A stretch of 64,000 bases of DNA from Dichomitus squalens LYAD-421 SS1 (GCF_000275845.1 NW_006766886.1:1156037-1220036), one strand, 5' to 3'. Shown: positions 11,727 through 24,026, counted from the first letter of the stretch. Notes: a model not told the origin generated them from the sequence alone. Made by a program: numbers and translations.

Positions 11727-14700
11727 AGACGTGTATTTCTATCTTTGTATTTTCACGATCGGCATTATGATGTACAGTTCACGACCTCAATTGTTTCCAT
11801 CACCGCTTTTTGCAAACATGCTATTGGTCTGTTCATGCTCATCGGCGTAGCACAGTCTCAACATGTCCTTCGCATTGTTCTGCTGCATCTCGATCTCCGT
11901 TGTGTCCCAATCTCTATAGGAGTGATCGATGATCCATAAAACATAGATGCTGGGTGCGTCAAGTGAATAATGAGTTCGACATGACACCTCGGTCGCTCCC
12001 ATGCTAGTCACATTTCACACAATCCTAGACAGCATATAGAACCGGGACAATGCTGGAGGAGACAGGCGTGGGCTGGTTGGTATGTCATTCCTGTGCGATC
12101 AATTCCTCTTTCGATATGGTTGCAAATGACATATCCACGGACTCTTGCTAAGTTATAACACGGCGCTTAACTGCGAACATAACTCAAGTGGTGGTGATTA
12201 CGTAAGACATGGTCGACTTGGCCAACGACTTGAGGTTTGTGGCCTCCACACGCGCAGCAGCGAAGGAGCAACTCAACGTTTTGAACATCGCTTCTGGTGC
12301 GTCAAGCTCCTACCAGTGTTTCGAAAGGCGACTGTAATGGGGACGGTTGGGGACGGGCGCACATCGGCCGGGAGAGGCATGGATAGGTTTGGGCCTGGGC
12401 GAGAAGAGAATATGTGTGGACGCGGACCAGCTGCGGTCGGTCCCGACCTGGGGCATCGCAATCGCGACCGCCGCCTGCAGCAGACGACCGGGCATTCCAG
12501 TACAATCTCAACAGAATGCCTGTATCCGCTGCGGTAGCCGACGTCGGGCTGAGTCCTCTACTCGGAATGGACTTAGGATTTTTCGAGTCTCCTCCCCCCA
12601 AGGTCTGCGAATCAGTACTGGGATCTCCTCGAGTGCGGGCGCTAATCCTTGGCGGCGAAAGGTATATAAAGCCCCCGTTTTCCAGCCCAAGGTGCCCTCA
12701 TCCACCTTCAAGCTCACGGTGCACCGGCGGGCCCGATAGAGTTGTAGGCAGAGGCGCGAGGCGACATGGAGAACCACCCGGTCCTCCCGCTCAGTGCACT
12801 CGCCCTCACTCTTGTTCGGGTACGCAGGTGGTAACCGACGCCGTGTCTATGAAGTCAAACACGCCGAAGACGCCGACTCCGATGTAATCAAGCCGAACAC
12901 ATAGCACATACGTCAATGCCAGCTAGGGTATCAGAACTCCAGAACCTCTAACGGTCCCGTCGCCCGCCGTCGGCTAGGTTCTCTCTGCAATTTCGAAGGG
13001 AGTTGCGACGAGATGAGTCAAAGGATCGCCCCAAGTAGCCCGATGGATGGCACTCACAGAGCAACGTCGCGGTATTCACCCAAATTGTGCAGGAATCGTA
13101 GTATTTCAGAACCAAGCCCTCTCTTGCCAGGTTGGCGAATGAACTAACCGCTGGCTGTACGTTCAAAGCGGCAGCGACATCTGACAGTAGCATCCATTAG
13201 CCGCAGCGGTTTCTTCTTCTTCTAGATCCCGTTTATTGCCCTGCGAGGCCGAGCCTCATGGTAGGCCGTAAATACAATACTGTCTACTTAGGTGATAATG
13301 GTGGTCAGCGGGACATGATTAGCCGCAGCGGTGAAGTCGATCAAACTGGCCTTCTTCGATGAAACTCTTCGTCTTAAAGTCTCGTGACTCCCCCAGCGGA
13401 TCTTCTAGAGTAAGGATACGCGACATAGGCACATTTTTGATATCGTGTCCGGCTTTGCATCAAGGTAGGGGAAAATAGGGCTGAATCAGTTACGAGCGAG
13501 TCTAGCGTTGGGCAGCGGCGAAGCAGTGCCCAGCCAACTATGTCAAAGCTGTCCGTTCATCTCCTACAGCTGTCCGTTCATCTCCTACAGCTTCAAATCC
13601 TTTCAGTAGCACGCTGCTTCGCAGCGGGGCTATCTGCTTCTGTAAGTCCCTTGCCCTTTGGAGCGGTTTGATCACTGACAAAAAGGGTAGACTTCAAAGT
13701 GCTAGTGATCTCACAAGACGCAGTGGTAGATGATCAAGCGAATTATGTGACAGCAAAGCCAAAGCGGCGCCCGTTTCAACAGGCTTGCCTTTGGTAGTCA
13801 TGCAGCCTCTATCGAGCCCGTCGATTCGCCCGAGATATGCCACTTTCTAATCTACGCCAGCTCGTAACCGCACACATCTTTACGCCACAGGATCCTTTGA
13901 GTATATGCAGAAGACAAGCCGCTCAAGCACTACGCACATTAATTCGGCCACAACCTGCTGTGGCGCACCCGATAGCACTGCCCTTGATTATCTCAGAACG
14001 CATACATACCTACAGCATTGGTACGGGGGTACTGACGATATTCTAATGAACATGCGATCGCTGTAGGCACGAACTCCATGAACTATCCTCACTCAAACTT
14101 TTATCACAGACAAAACGATCGATGCGTTTCTGCCGCCGTACTTCCACGCACAATACTTGCCTTCAACAGTACAAGCTCGTGTACTCTACCACGTTCGTAC
14201 GGTCGATCGGTAGGCCCATTACCTTCAGGCGGGCCCCAGCAAGCATCAAATACGTGTATCTGTAATCCTCTGCTTGTACGAGCCATTGTTTTTGACTTTC
14301 CGCTGGGTAGAAGACGTACATTAAAACATCTAACCCTAAAGTTTTGAGAGATCGGTGCAGGGTAGTCCACATTCTCATCCTCGGGACGCGTCGTACGTCC
14401 AATATGCATACTCCGGATTACCAAGGCTCCGTCGTACACTGCATCTCGGCAAGCTCGCCTTCCTACACACCACGTCTGGAACAACTCAGTCAAGGTCGCA
14501 CGCAAGACCGGGTCCGGGCTCGGGTACAGGTGAGTGACACTTACCCTGAGGGAGGGACTTTGGTCCTGGCGCATACCTTTCCGTGGTCCTCAGGATAAGT
14601 ACCCTCCGCACGCTGTTTCTTCTGGGAGCAGCGTGCGGGCGGGGAAACCAAAATGCGCATATCAAGGTGAGTCGTCATCTTGAACCCCATCTTGCATATA

Positions 14701-14999
14701 GTCTGCGTCGTACGAGTCAAAGCCATATAAATGCTAGCGACGGCCCGCTCATATATCTAACGTGCATGAGGGAAAGCTTCGTAGTGGATGGATCCGTTTG
14801 AAGGCTAGTTTGGTTTATCCATCGTCGATGTCGGTATAGTCACCGACATCTATGGGATTGTCGTCACTTGGGGTCCGCCTCCTCCTCGCTCTCCGGCAAG
14901 ACCTTGGATCCTCGGAATATGCCATCTTATAGCCCGCTTCTCGATATGTCTACCCGGCGGATTCCCGCAGACCAATGACTTTTGTTCAGGAAGGTTCTA
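11727..14999. other. Gene-poor region with minor repeats
   Basis: About 3.3 kb without a supported gene. A good TATA box (GGTATATAAAG, near 12660) lies about 100 bp upstream of an ATG at 12764. The short frame from that ATG begins MENHPVLPLSALALTLV, which looks like a signal peptide, then breaks down; this may be the relic of a secreted-protein gene. A 21-bp unit is tandemly duplicated at 13547-13588. The short word TAGCCGCAGCGGT recurs near 13197 and 13320. The rest appears to be eroded DNA upstream of the oxidase pseudogene. Confidence 0.45.
13547..13588 (+). repeat. 21-bp tandem duplication
   Basis: Two exact consecutive copies of a 21-bp unit beginning AGCTGTCCGTTC. It lies in noncoding DNA and probably arose by replication slippage. 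Confidence 0.9.
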
Positions 15000-15009
15000 C
15001 GTGCCACAC

Positions 15010-16420
15010 GCCATGCAACTGACCATCATCTCTCAAACTCATGCGCTCCTGACAAGGGTAAGCACAATGCACTTACGGTCTCTCGACAGCTTAGGCGGCG
15101 CTCTACAACCTGAAAACTCCTGCCCTTCAGCCTTTCTCCCTACAGTCGAACTCGTTCTGCGCTGGGGATACTTCCCATAGCAATGGCACGCCGATGAACG
15201 TAGGCGACAATCCTGTCGTCGAAGATCACACGGCCGCCGCTGACTTTGGCGACGTCGACGGCCTTCAAGCAATCCGTATCTTCGAGCCTTGCCAGTCGGA
15301 CAACGTTGGAGAAGTGTACGATTTACGAGAATAATCGTCGCATTCGTATGGTTCGCCCCTGCTGGTACAACACTGACTTGCGTATTTCTGACGGTAGCAC
15401 TATGAGCATCGGAGCCTCACGAAAGGAAGGCTGGATCGATGACGGTTCGATCAACAATCCTACCATCAACAGCAACCCCCGAATACTTCTCTCCGAAGAG
15501 CTTACACGACTTCAATGGGGTCCCATGTCACTTGCCTTTCCTCGTGGACACGTTGATCTCTAATATTTTTCGATCGCCTTCTCGCTGGTCGGCGGCTCGA
15601 TGTTCATGGCTGCCAATCGCGACGCTAGGGTCTACAATTGAGGACTAACACCCAGCACAGCCTGAGACTCCCTCGTACCCCTAAAGGTGTCCGCATCACC
15701 CATGCAATGACTGGCACTGGACTCCGGCTGCCTCTGTCTTCGGAGAACAATTACACGCCTGGCATTCTTCTCTGCGCAAGGTCGACCGTGGACGACACCG
15801 AAGCCGGATACCAGATTTGCTTCCCAGATCCCGCATCTTCCCAGCGCTCGCGTATTTGACTCACGGAAGCAGGTGTCGCCGGCTGGCCAGTCGAGCAGAC
15901 GCTGAACGCGCGAACGATGCCCGACGCTGTCCTCCCGCCTACCGGCGACACAGTCTCCGTCAACGACGCCGGTAGTGTTGCTCTATGACCTGTCCGCTGC
16001 TCCGGGGCAGCGCATACCGACGAGCAACATGCCCCGCCTATACCACTCGAGTGCCACGCTATCCCCTGGCGGAGGCGTTATAGCTGCTGGTCGCACCCCG
16101 AATCTCGATAGGAGCGAGGCTAAGTACGACATGGAGAACCGCGTCGAGTGACCGGGGCCGCGCTGCATCAAGAAGGAGCGTCCCCAGATTGCGGAAGATC
16201 CATCCACGATACGGAGGATATCGAGACCGGCCGCGGTGCCCGCCTGCCTCGTTGCCTGACGCTGCGAGGTGCCGAAGCAGGAGCAGTCACGACGGTGGAC
16301 ATGACGTCTTCGCCCAGGCAGGGATCCGCAATACCCTCCTCTTCGCAAGGAGCATGGACATGACCTGCCCGCGGGACTGGATGCGGTACGACGTCGTCAA
16401 CTATTCGGCGCAACGAGGTA
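15010..16420 (+). pseudogene. Copper radical oxidase (glyoxal-oxidase-like) pseudogene
   Basis: Segments in all three forward frames align in order with secreted AA5_1 copper radical oxidases, which make H2O2 from aldehydes for lignin-degrading peroxidases. Recognisable blocks are MQLTIISQTHALL (about 15013), NSFCAGDTSHSNGT (about 15145), FGDVDGLQAIRIFEPC (about 15246), CWYNTDLRISDGS (about 15358), LHDFNGVPCHLPFLVDTL (about 15510), GVRITHAMTGTGLRLPL (about 15690), LNARTMPDAVL (about 15902) and NMPRLYHSSATLSP (about 16027). The Cys and Tyr that form the family's thioether cofactor, and the Tyr-His copper ligands in RLYHS, are still readable. Frameshifts occur near 15306, 15475, 15560 and 15640, with stop codons at several points such as after 15980. 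The 3' end fades near P-x-x-W-x-x-Y-D-V-V. A functional protein is not possible without many repairs. Confidence 0.85.
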
Positions 16421-17128
16421 TAGCATATCCCAGTCACGAAGCTACCAGATCTGCTGTAGGTCCGGTCTTAGCCAGTACCCACCACGATGAACTACCCGTC
16501 ATATACGACGCACCCAAGTCACCGCCACTTACGCCGACCTGGGCCATTGACATCCACGGTTTCCTAGCCACAGCGGAGCGACTCCGCTCAAAGACTAGTC
16601 TTTTGTCCATTAGGAACCCTGGGCGGCGCACAACAAGTACGCTACCAGGGCTCAACTACTACGGGCTACAGAAACAGCGTCACAACGTCCAGCCGAAACG
16701 GTCCGAGAAGTGCGAAAATGCGGGGTTGGAGGGCGAGGTTTATAGAGTACTGTACTTCGTCACGAATGTACCAAAAAGAGCGCACAGGATTGCGGAGCAG
16801 GCAGGATGGGAGGGGCAGGCCGCCCTTCCCACCAGTCCGATCCGATCCAATCCAAGGGTGGGGGATTGTCCGTGAGAGTAAACGTATGCTGCAGGATGTT
16901 TGACAGATGCAGGTGATGTCGAAACAGGATACTGATGTAGGATGCGACACGAGACAACGGAGAACAAGCACGAGCACATGACAGGCGAACGGAAGGAAGT
17001 CATAAAGAAGAGCGTCCTAGCGCAAGGAACCATAGCAGTAGGGTAGTATGAGGTATCGCAAGTCAGGGCACTACTTGAATGTGGGGGAAAACGTCAGATT
17101 GTACGCGACCGCGGCTGTGTGTACGCGG
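16421..17128. other. Intergenic between oxidase relic and GH17 gene
   Basis: An open frame continues from the oxidase relic to 16875 but has no recognisable protein. The stretch includes the 3' flank of the GH17 gene. No other feature was seen. Confidence 0.5.
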
Positions 17129-19210
17129 TCAACAGGATGGGATCGTGATGTCCTTGAGGGTGCGGCTGTATTTTGCAATCCAACAGTCAACACTGACGGC
17201 TCGAACGACAGATGACGATGAACCGACGCACTTCGAGTAGAACAGGCCCCAGTGGCCCTCGACGCCGCCAAACTCCTGGTCCTTCCACGTCTCGTCAAAG
17301 TACTCGAAAAAGAAGTACCCAGTGCCGTTGTTGTTCGCTTGGCACACGAACGTATCGAGGAACGTCTGCTCCACAACACTCGACGCGTCAGCGACATGAC
17401 CACACCCATCAGATCAGTCTCCGCGCACGACGCACCTGCAAGTTCGGCTCGGACGCGACCGACGGCCCGTTGCTCTCGTTCCCCACGTCCTTCGACGCCG
17501 TCGGCCACCCCGTCTCCGCAATATACATCTTCGGGTTATTCGCGAGCGTCTGCGCGAGCGCGACGTTGTTCTCCTGGAAAAACTCGTCCACCCACCCCGC
17601 GGCCTGGTCGATCGACACGTTCGCGAACCACGCGTGGATGTTCGACATGCCGTAGTCGACCGCGGCGAGCACCTCGCTGTTGAAGAAGCTCCCCGCGTCC
17701 GCCGTGCCGATCGGGAGCGTCTTGCTGAGCCCGAGCGCCTGCACCGCGCTCCGCGTGTCGCTGATGTTCGCGATGAGCAGCTGCGCGCCCGCGTTGCCCA
17801 CCGCGCTGTTCGGGTCCGTCGCGCCGTTCGCGTTGAGGTAGCTGGGCGTGCGGCCCCGGTTAGCGCGGGACGCAGTCGCGATGTGAGAGGGAGATAGCCT
17901 ACTTGAGGATGAACTCGTTGCCGACGGTGATGCCCGAGACGTGGTCGGTGCCGTACGTCTTCAGCGCGTCGATGATGGCGTCGCGCTGCCTCTCGTACGG
18001 CGCGGGGTCAGTGGGGACGGGGTAGTTCCCGAGCCAGACGGTCATGTTGACCTTGGTCTGCTTGATCGCCTCGAGCTGTCGGACGCGGCGCTCAGCCCAA
18101 CCGCTCTGCGGCGCACCCGGTGCCACTTACCACCAACGCCGTCTGGTTGCAGTCGGCGCCATACAGGCGGATTTGCTGTGAAACGCCATGGAGTTAGCGA
18201 AGCGCCCTCGGCATACGGGGATAGTGAGAACGCACATCAGTGAGCTGCGAGAGAAGCTGCGCGGAAGTGGGGATCACTGCGATCAGTCCAAATCACACAA
18301 TGACGAGGGCCAGCGACTGGAGAGGTACCTGGATATCCGTAATGACGTCCTCTGCCGACGTGAGTAGTGGTAGGGTGAGCATCGTGCGCAACATTAACAC
18401 GGAGTGGCTAAACGTACCGAGCGAGTTGCCGCAGTCGGGCAGCTGCGAGCCCTCTGGCGTGTACGCGATGCCGTAGAACGACTTCTTGAGCCTCGAGTCG
18501 AGCTGGAAGGTGCTGGGGTCGTTGGGGTCGGTCTGGTTAACCACCGAGGTCGACGAGCCGGAGCTCTTCTTGCTGCTGCTGCTGGAGCTGTGGCTCTTGG
18601 CGACGCTAACACCTACCCCGACGCCGATGGCGATCAGAGCAATCAGCCCGACGAGACCGCCGATGAGCTGCCATAGAGGACGCGTGAGTTGAGCGTCTCG
18701 AGGAGCAAGGGAGGGAATTGGGACTTACGAGCCACTTGGACCGCCTATTCCTGCTCTGCTCCTTCTCGAGCCAAGTGCTGCTGCTGAAAGCGTGGTTGGA
18801 GTACGGGGCGTCGACGTTGGAGTAGCCCTGTTGGCCGCTGTAGCTGTACGCGGGGTTGTTGAGAGGCATGGCTGGGTTCTCGGAGAACGGGTCTGTGTGC
18901 TCTACGCGGGGGTAGTCCTGAGAGGAAACCAAAGGCGGGCTGGGCGAATGCGCAAGGCTGGCGTCGCTCGCGGCGGCGCTGTGTCTGGGGGTGCTGGTAG
19001 AAGAGAGTGTGAGGGCGTACGGGTCGTCTAGGCTGGATAGGCGGTGGGGCGGCTGCGCAGCAGGATGTCAGTTTACGAACGGAACAAACGAGTGGAACAA
19101 ACGAGTGGGGGTTGTGAGGGGAGAATATGAGAGCGAGATGGACGCACGGGCAAGTAGGAGTATCCGGGGCCAGGATTGAGGGCGAGATCGTCCCGGCTCA
19201 CGGACGGCAT
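17129..19210 (-). CDS. GH17 endo-1,3-beta-glucanase, type II membrane protein (btgC-like)
   Basis: Acts on beta-1,3-glucan of the fungal wall at the cell surface. Ten minus-strand exons (19148-19210, 18729-19052, 18418-18667, 18329-18351, 18236-18256, 18131-18175, 17903-18075, 17436-17841, 17232-17365, 17129-17165) give 491 aa. Layout: a cytosolic Ser/Pro/Tyr-rich tail of about 125 aa; a signal anchor at about 130-150 (GGLVGLIALIAIGVGVGVSV); a Ser-rich linker; then the GH17 barrel starting FYGIAYTPEG. The expected acid/base is Glu296 in ITVGNEF and the nucleophile Glu409 in IAETGWPT. The protein ends DITIPSC without a GPI signal. Two exons are tiny (23 and 21 bp); these give the readable sequence EDVITDIQLLSQLTD. 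The layout matches membrane-anchored BtgC-type glucanases rather than secreted ones. Confidence 0.92.
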
Positions 19211-19456
19211 GTCGTGCTATTTCTAGTCTTGTTCGGTCGTCAGTTGGTCGTCAGTACTTTCTGTCAGTGGCGAGGGCGCGCTCGTCAGTCGTCGTTCAGG
19301 GGGCGGTCAGTGAGGCCCGTGGGCGTGTCGGTGGTAGGAGTGTCGTGGGCAAGAGCGTGTGAGGCGCGCGGCCAGGCATGCACAACGCTCTTTGGACAGG
19401 GCGATGACCTGCGAGCGCAAGTGCCCGGACACCTCCGTCCAGACATGTGCTCGGCT

Positions 19457-19528
19457 GGGTCAGACTCGGGTCAGACCCCTCCTTGACCCAGGTCAGACCC
19501 CTTGGGGTCAGACCCTGGGTCAAGCCAA
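19457..19528 (+). repeat. GGTCAGACCC minirepeat block A
   Basis: Four copies of GGTCAGACYC with variable spacing occur in 72 bp, ending GGGTCAAGCC. Parts are complementary (TTGACCC against GGGTCAA), so the block could fold. A related block B in the same orientation lies 570 bp downstream. Confidence 0.7.
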
Positions 19529-20023
19529 GGCAACATCAACGTCGGAGCTTCCGGGCACGTGAACCGCCGGGTCGGCCGGCCGTTCGCCACTCACTGCTCG
19601 AGCGAGCTCGCCTGTAGCGGCCACGAACTGTTCTTTCCAACTGCCCACTGGCAACGTCTCGGCCATCCATAAGCGAGAGGGTGAAACCAATGGCCTTCAG
19701 GAACGCTGCGAGGGACTTGCCATGGTGGTGATGGATGCCGACCCAGAGGAGTACTGTCCGGGAAACCAGCGAGGACTCGGAGAGGTGTAAGGTTTAGCAT
19801 AGATGCATTATCCGACCTCTACGTCTGTAGGAGCAGTCAGGACGAGCGAATATATACAAACGACATCTATAGTTAGCATATCCCGTCGTCAATGTGGCAT
19901 ATGAGTCCGCCTTGCGCTCAAGCTGCCAGCTGGGCACTTTCACCCTTCCGGCGCTCCCGGTAGTACGCGGTCGACTATTCTACGCGAGGGCCGACCGTGC
20001 ATCACGTGTTAACCCCTCGAAAA

Positions 20024-20090
20024 GGTCAGACCCCGAGTCAGACCCCGGGGTCAAGCCGAGAGGGTCAAGGGGTCGAGTCTTGACCCGCAC
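20024..20090 (+). repeat. GGTCAGACCC minirepeat block B
   Basis: AGGTCAGACCCC and GAGTCAGACCCC are followed by GGGGTCAAGCC, then more GGTCAAGG and TTGACCC words. It is similar to block A at 19457-19528. Together they could be the ends of a small element or a minisatellite seed. Confidence 0.6.
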
Positions 20091-21063
20091 ACCTCTGCCT
20101 CCGTCTAGCAGCCCCTTCAGCGGCGCATTTCTACTTCGGTGCTCGGCCCGGCTCTCCGGCCGCTTCCGTGCTGTCGCCGCTAGCCTCTAGAGGAAGCGCC
20201 TCGTCCGAGCTTCGGCCTCCATATTCTCGGATCCGCTCAAAGCGCCAGCCACGCCAAAGCCACCAACTGCGGACCAGGAACATGTCCACATCCTCTGTCC
20301 CCCCCCCCGGTCGACATGACGATGGCACGACATAAGTACGGACGCACGGCAGACCAGACGGCAGAACGCGTGCGGTCCAATGGTGCTCACTGCAGTGACA
20401 TGATGAATTCGAATTCCCAACACGGGCGCAACGGGTTCAGCACCCAAAAACCATTATAGCTTGCACTAGAAATACCGTCCGAGGACCGAGCTCTGTACAG
20501 TGTGCGCCCTTGACCGATTATACTTAGTGTCCGCGTCGACAACAGGCGAGGAGAGAGGAGGAGCGCATGGGCGATGGAGAGAGAGGGAGACGAATGCAGC
20601 CAGACGGAGGCGGAAGGACAGTCGGCGACGCGTGGGGGAGGCAGACGGGGTCGCGGGTTTGTACGTACGTACGCAGGGTAGGAAAGAGCCTGAGGCTCAA
20701 GCTGATCAAAACGCGGCTGGAGAGACGGGGCGGCCGTATGAGAGGCCGATGGAGTAGACAGCTATCGCAACAACAACATATATCATAACACAATCGTGAG
20801 CAGAGGCCGTCTGCCGCCACCTATGTAAATCTGACGAATGCACGAAGCGTGACCTGGAGGTAGCAGCAAAGAAAACGTGGGGGGTAGTACATGTACGGTG
20901 GTATAGCGAGTGTAGTGACGATGAGGACGGAGACGGAGACGAAAACGAAGACCGAGACCAAGACGAGCGATCAGCGGAGACGAGCGAGCCCAGACGAAGA
21001 CACGAAGCGCGAGGCGAGGCAGGAGCGACGGCGTGCATGGCGTAAGACGCTGCACGCGCGCCG

Positions 21064-22811
21064 TCACCCGGCGTTCGCGCCCCCGCTGGCCGTCCGCCCT
21101 GGCTGCACCGACGCGCGCTTCTGCTTCTTGACCAGCTTCGCGTGCCGCTCCTCCTCCGGTAGTCGCCCCGACTTCGACGAGGGCAGCGTCCGCGACCGGG
21201 TCACCGTGACCACGGAGTTCGACCGCGACGGCGGCGCCTCGACCACGGGCGACAGCTGCCCCGTTTCTGCTGGCGATTTCTCTGCGGCGTTCGCGAGCAC
21301 GAGTTGGTGACTGTATGCGCGCGCAATCGAGGAGAAAACACAACTTACCTCCCGAGCGCTCTGTCGTCGTTCTCCGCCGCCCAATCTTCTTCGGTACTGC
21401 GTCCCTGCTGATCAGCTTCCAGCCGCCCGATTCTTCATCTGAGCTTGCAAGGATGTCCGCGACGGGTTCCTTCATCGGCACCGTCACCGCGCTGTCCGAC
21501 GGTTTTGTTGTTGGCGGTGGTGGGATGTCGAGCATGAACCAGTCCTGGTGCTTGATCAGGAACTCCAACACGTCCTGGCTGAGCTGGTGCTCCTGCGGCG
21601 ACATCTCGTGGCTCGGGTGCGCGATAAGGGCCGGCCGGAAGATCACCGCTAGATCTGCGAGATGAGAGCGCCGGCGGATGAGCGACGCGGCCCTCGAAAA
21701 AAGTGGGGGCGAGGACGTACTCTTGGCCGTCATCAGGTTCTTATCCGATTTCCTCGCGAACACGGACAGAAGGTCCAGCACGTAGAGGAGCAGATACTGG
21801 TTCGCGCGGGGCATTGAGCGTATCAGCCGCTTGTATGTTGCGATGACTTCGTCCTCGTTGCGAGGTTTCTTCGCTGTAGCGCGCAGGTCAGCCCGCGAGT
21901 CGTCTCGTCGACAGCACGCGGTTCGGCTTACCGAGAGCATCACGGAACTGCGAGAGGGGCGTTACTACACCAGGACGATGGAACAGCATAGGATGGAGCA
22001 CTCACTAGATGGTACATGTCGTGGGGTATCACAGGTTCCTGCGGGGTGTCAGTAGGACGGCATGTATAGAGGGTGTCAAGACGTACGGGCATCTGAGTGA
22101 GGTATCGTCGGAACACACTTGCAACGTCGTGTGTGGTGAATTGCTCCTTTGTCCATTCCAGGTCCTTCCCATACTACTCGCAGCAATTGAGAGGAGCCGT
22201 GGGATGAGGGGCGCGAGAATGTGTGTTGCAGGGAGAGCAGGGAGTCGGACAGTGCATGCCATTGAGCAGAGCCATTCAGTAGATGCTCGAGAATAGGACG
22301 CACCCGTGGAGGAGTCTCGAAAGCGGCCTGCAACTCCTTCATCCGTTTATTTGACCCACTTACACGAAAAGTACCCTCCACTTCCGTCGCTATCACCCGC
22401 TCAGCCGCACATCCAACGAAAGACAGTCATTCGGACACACCATTCTCCTTGAGATACAACCCACTAGATTAGGAGTCAGGGAAGTGATAGAGAGGCCGAG
22501 GTACATCGCACGACGCACCATTTCGCAACCACGACGGGTATGTACCCCCACACATACAGCTCCCCGTTCGCATTCGCGGTCGAGATCTGCACGCTCGCGT
22601 ACTTGAGGCTCTCCTTGAGCGGTTTCCCGAACACGACGTTCTGCGGCTCCGCGCCCCCGGCCGCCTTCTTCTCCTCCGCCTCCTTCTTCGCCCGCTGCGC
22701 GAACGTAAAGCTGTTCCACCACGACTTGAGGCCCGCCTTCGTCATCGCCAGCGCCGCGGGCTCCTGTGTCTGCGCCTGGGGGTTCGTGTGCGGGGCGTGG
22801 GCGGTCGTCAT
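21064..22811 (-). CDS. RhoGAP domain protein
   Basis: Stimulates GTP hydrolysis by a Rho-family GTPase, so it acts in actin and wall signalling. Nine minus-strand exons (22519-22811, 22441-22463, 22304-22389, 22087-22173, 22006-22038, 21932-21947, 21721-21873, 21349-21654, 21064-21281) give 404 aa. The N-terminal 80 aa are low complexity. The RhoGAP domain runs from FGKPLKESLKYASVQIS to the PALIAHPSHEM segment. It contains EGTFRVSGS with the arginine finger at about Arg114, the KxxxR-type helix YKRLIRSMPRANQYLLLYVL, and NLAVIFRPAL. A Ser/basic tail of about 100 aa follows. The layout resembles small fungal GAPs of the SAC7/BAG7 type, but the target GTPase cannot be told. The start is uncertain: the upstream 440 bp are open in several frames, but no in-frame ATG was found before 22811. 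Confidence 0.88.
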
Positions 22812-24026
22812 GGGGGCGGGCAGCGACGGAGAGGCGGGAGAGGGGCTGCTCGCAGGCTGGGGCTCGTGGTCGTGCGCTGTGCCCGTGCCCGTGTCCGCCG
22901 GAGAGTGATTCGTCCCAGGCTTGGTGGCCGTCTGCGTCTGGGCGTGACTTTGGGTGTGAGGCGCGCGCGCGAGGGCTGAGGCTGCTCCTGCTCCTGTTGC
23001 TGGAGATGATCCGGGTGGTGCTGCTGGTGCCGCTGCTGGTGCTGGTGCTGCTGCGTGGGCTCCCGCTGCGCCTCTCTCTCCTCCTCCGAGGCCGAAGCTG
23101 AGGCCGAAGGGGCGAGTGGGGTTGTCGAGGGTGTTGGATCGGCGGCGATGGCCCCGCGCGAGGAGGCCGAAGAACGGTCTGCGGCGGGGGGTCCGAGAGG
23201 CCAGGGCGGAGAACGGGGAACGGTGGGCGATCGAGGCGTAGGCGCGGGCTTGCCACAGACGTCAGCGCCCGAACAGCAGTCCTGCAGCGGTCGCTGTGCC
23301 CAGTGTTCTCTGACTAGTGCGGCGGCGACGGCGATACCGGCAGCGACGGGCGGAGAGAGATCGAGCGTGAACACGACGGCGGGGCAAGGGCGGGGGAATT
23401 GGAGTCGAAATGGAGCTCGAGTTTGTCTCGGGACAGAGCGAGATTGGCGAATGCTTCCGTGGAGCCCCGTTCTGCTCACCTGGGCTGTTGCTGTGATTCT
23501 GAACTCGACGACGGACCAGTCCTTAGCCGGCAGCGCCCCGAACTCCCATTTCATCTCGCTCGACTCACTGTGATCCAATGTTCTACTGGCACGGATGTAT
23601 CTTGCGTACGATGATGGGCTGCGTCGATAGCAGACTGCGCGCGTGGTTCAGGCAAGGTGGGATGTATCGCATATGATTGCCCTTGTCTACATGTACGTAT
23701 GTGTACAGCTTCACGGCGCAGGCAGACACAAGACCATCGAAGCAGCTATCAATGGAAACCGTATATGGGACGTTGTACAGAACATGTGGTCAAGAATGTA
23801 CCGGCTCTACACTCGCGATCACGCGAACCTGGCCATCGGACAGCGCCACAAGTCGTCCGATCATGGTGTCCTCAGCCCTCCCACTTGGCACGCGAGCGGG
23901 ACAAGGTACGGTACTGCCAATTGTCGCCCTTTGCATTCGGAGTCTAGACTCTCCCGAAGGTCGACGAAATTCATGACGGGCTGTAAGAGCCATCAAAAGT
24001 GCGTACCTGTCTTGTCCGAGTTCTAT
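22812..24026. other. Upstream low-complexity and unassigned DNA
   Basis: 22.9-23.2 kb is built of CTG/CAG-like triplets and reads as Gln-, Ser- or Ala/Pro-rich peptides in three minus-strand frames, so open frames here are not evidence of coding. It is probably 5' leader or promoter of the RhoGAP gene. From 23.6 to 24.0 kb nothing was recognised. Confidence 0.5.

Larger units (their letters stand above)
19211..21063. other. Intergenic with GGTCAGACCC repeat blocks
   Basis: About 1.85 kb without a supported gene. Two blocks rich in GGTCAGACCC and ending GGGTCAAGCC lie near 19457-19528 and 20024-20060. A purine-rich stretch (20530-20600) and GACGGAGAC-type simple repeats near 20925 are also present. 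The first part is the GH17 promoter. Confidence 0.5.

Noticed and set aside
12302..12740. Overlapping open frames on both strands in the GC-rich stretch
   Set aside because: No conserved residues, no splice logic, and similar open length in several frames; attributed to composition.
16189..16875. 228-aa plus-strand frame
   Set aside because: Its first part overlaps the end of the oxidase pseudogene in mixed frames, and the remainder has no recognisable protein.
20891..21310. Plus-strand frame rich in Thr/Glu/Lys triplets
   Set aside because: It overlaps the RhoGAP last exon in antisense and starts in simple-sequence DNA.
22808..23578. 256-aa minus-strand frame rich in Gln, Pro and Ser
   Set aside because: The stretch is open in three frames because of triplet-like low-complexity DNA. 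No conserved sequence supports any one of them.
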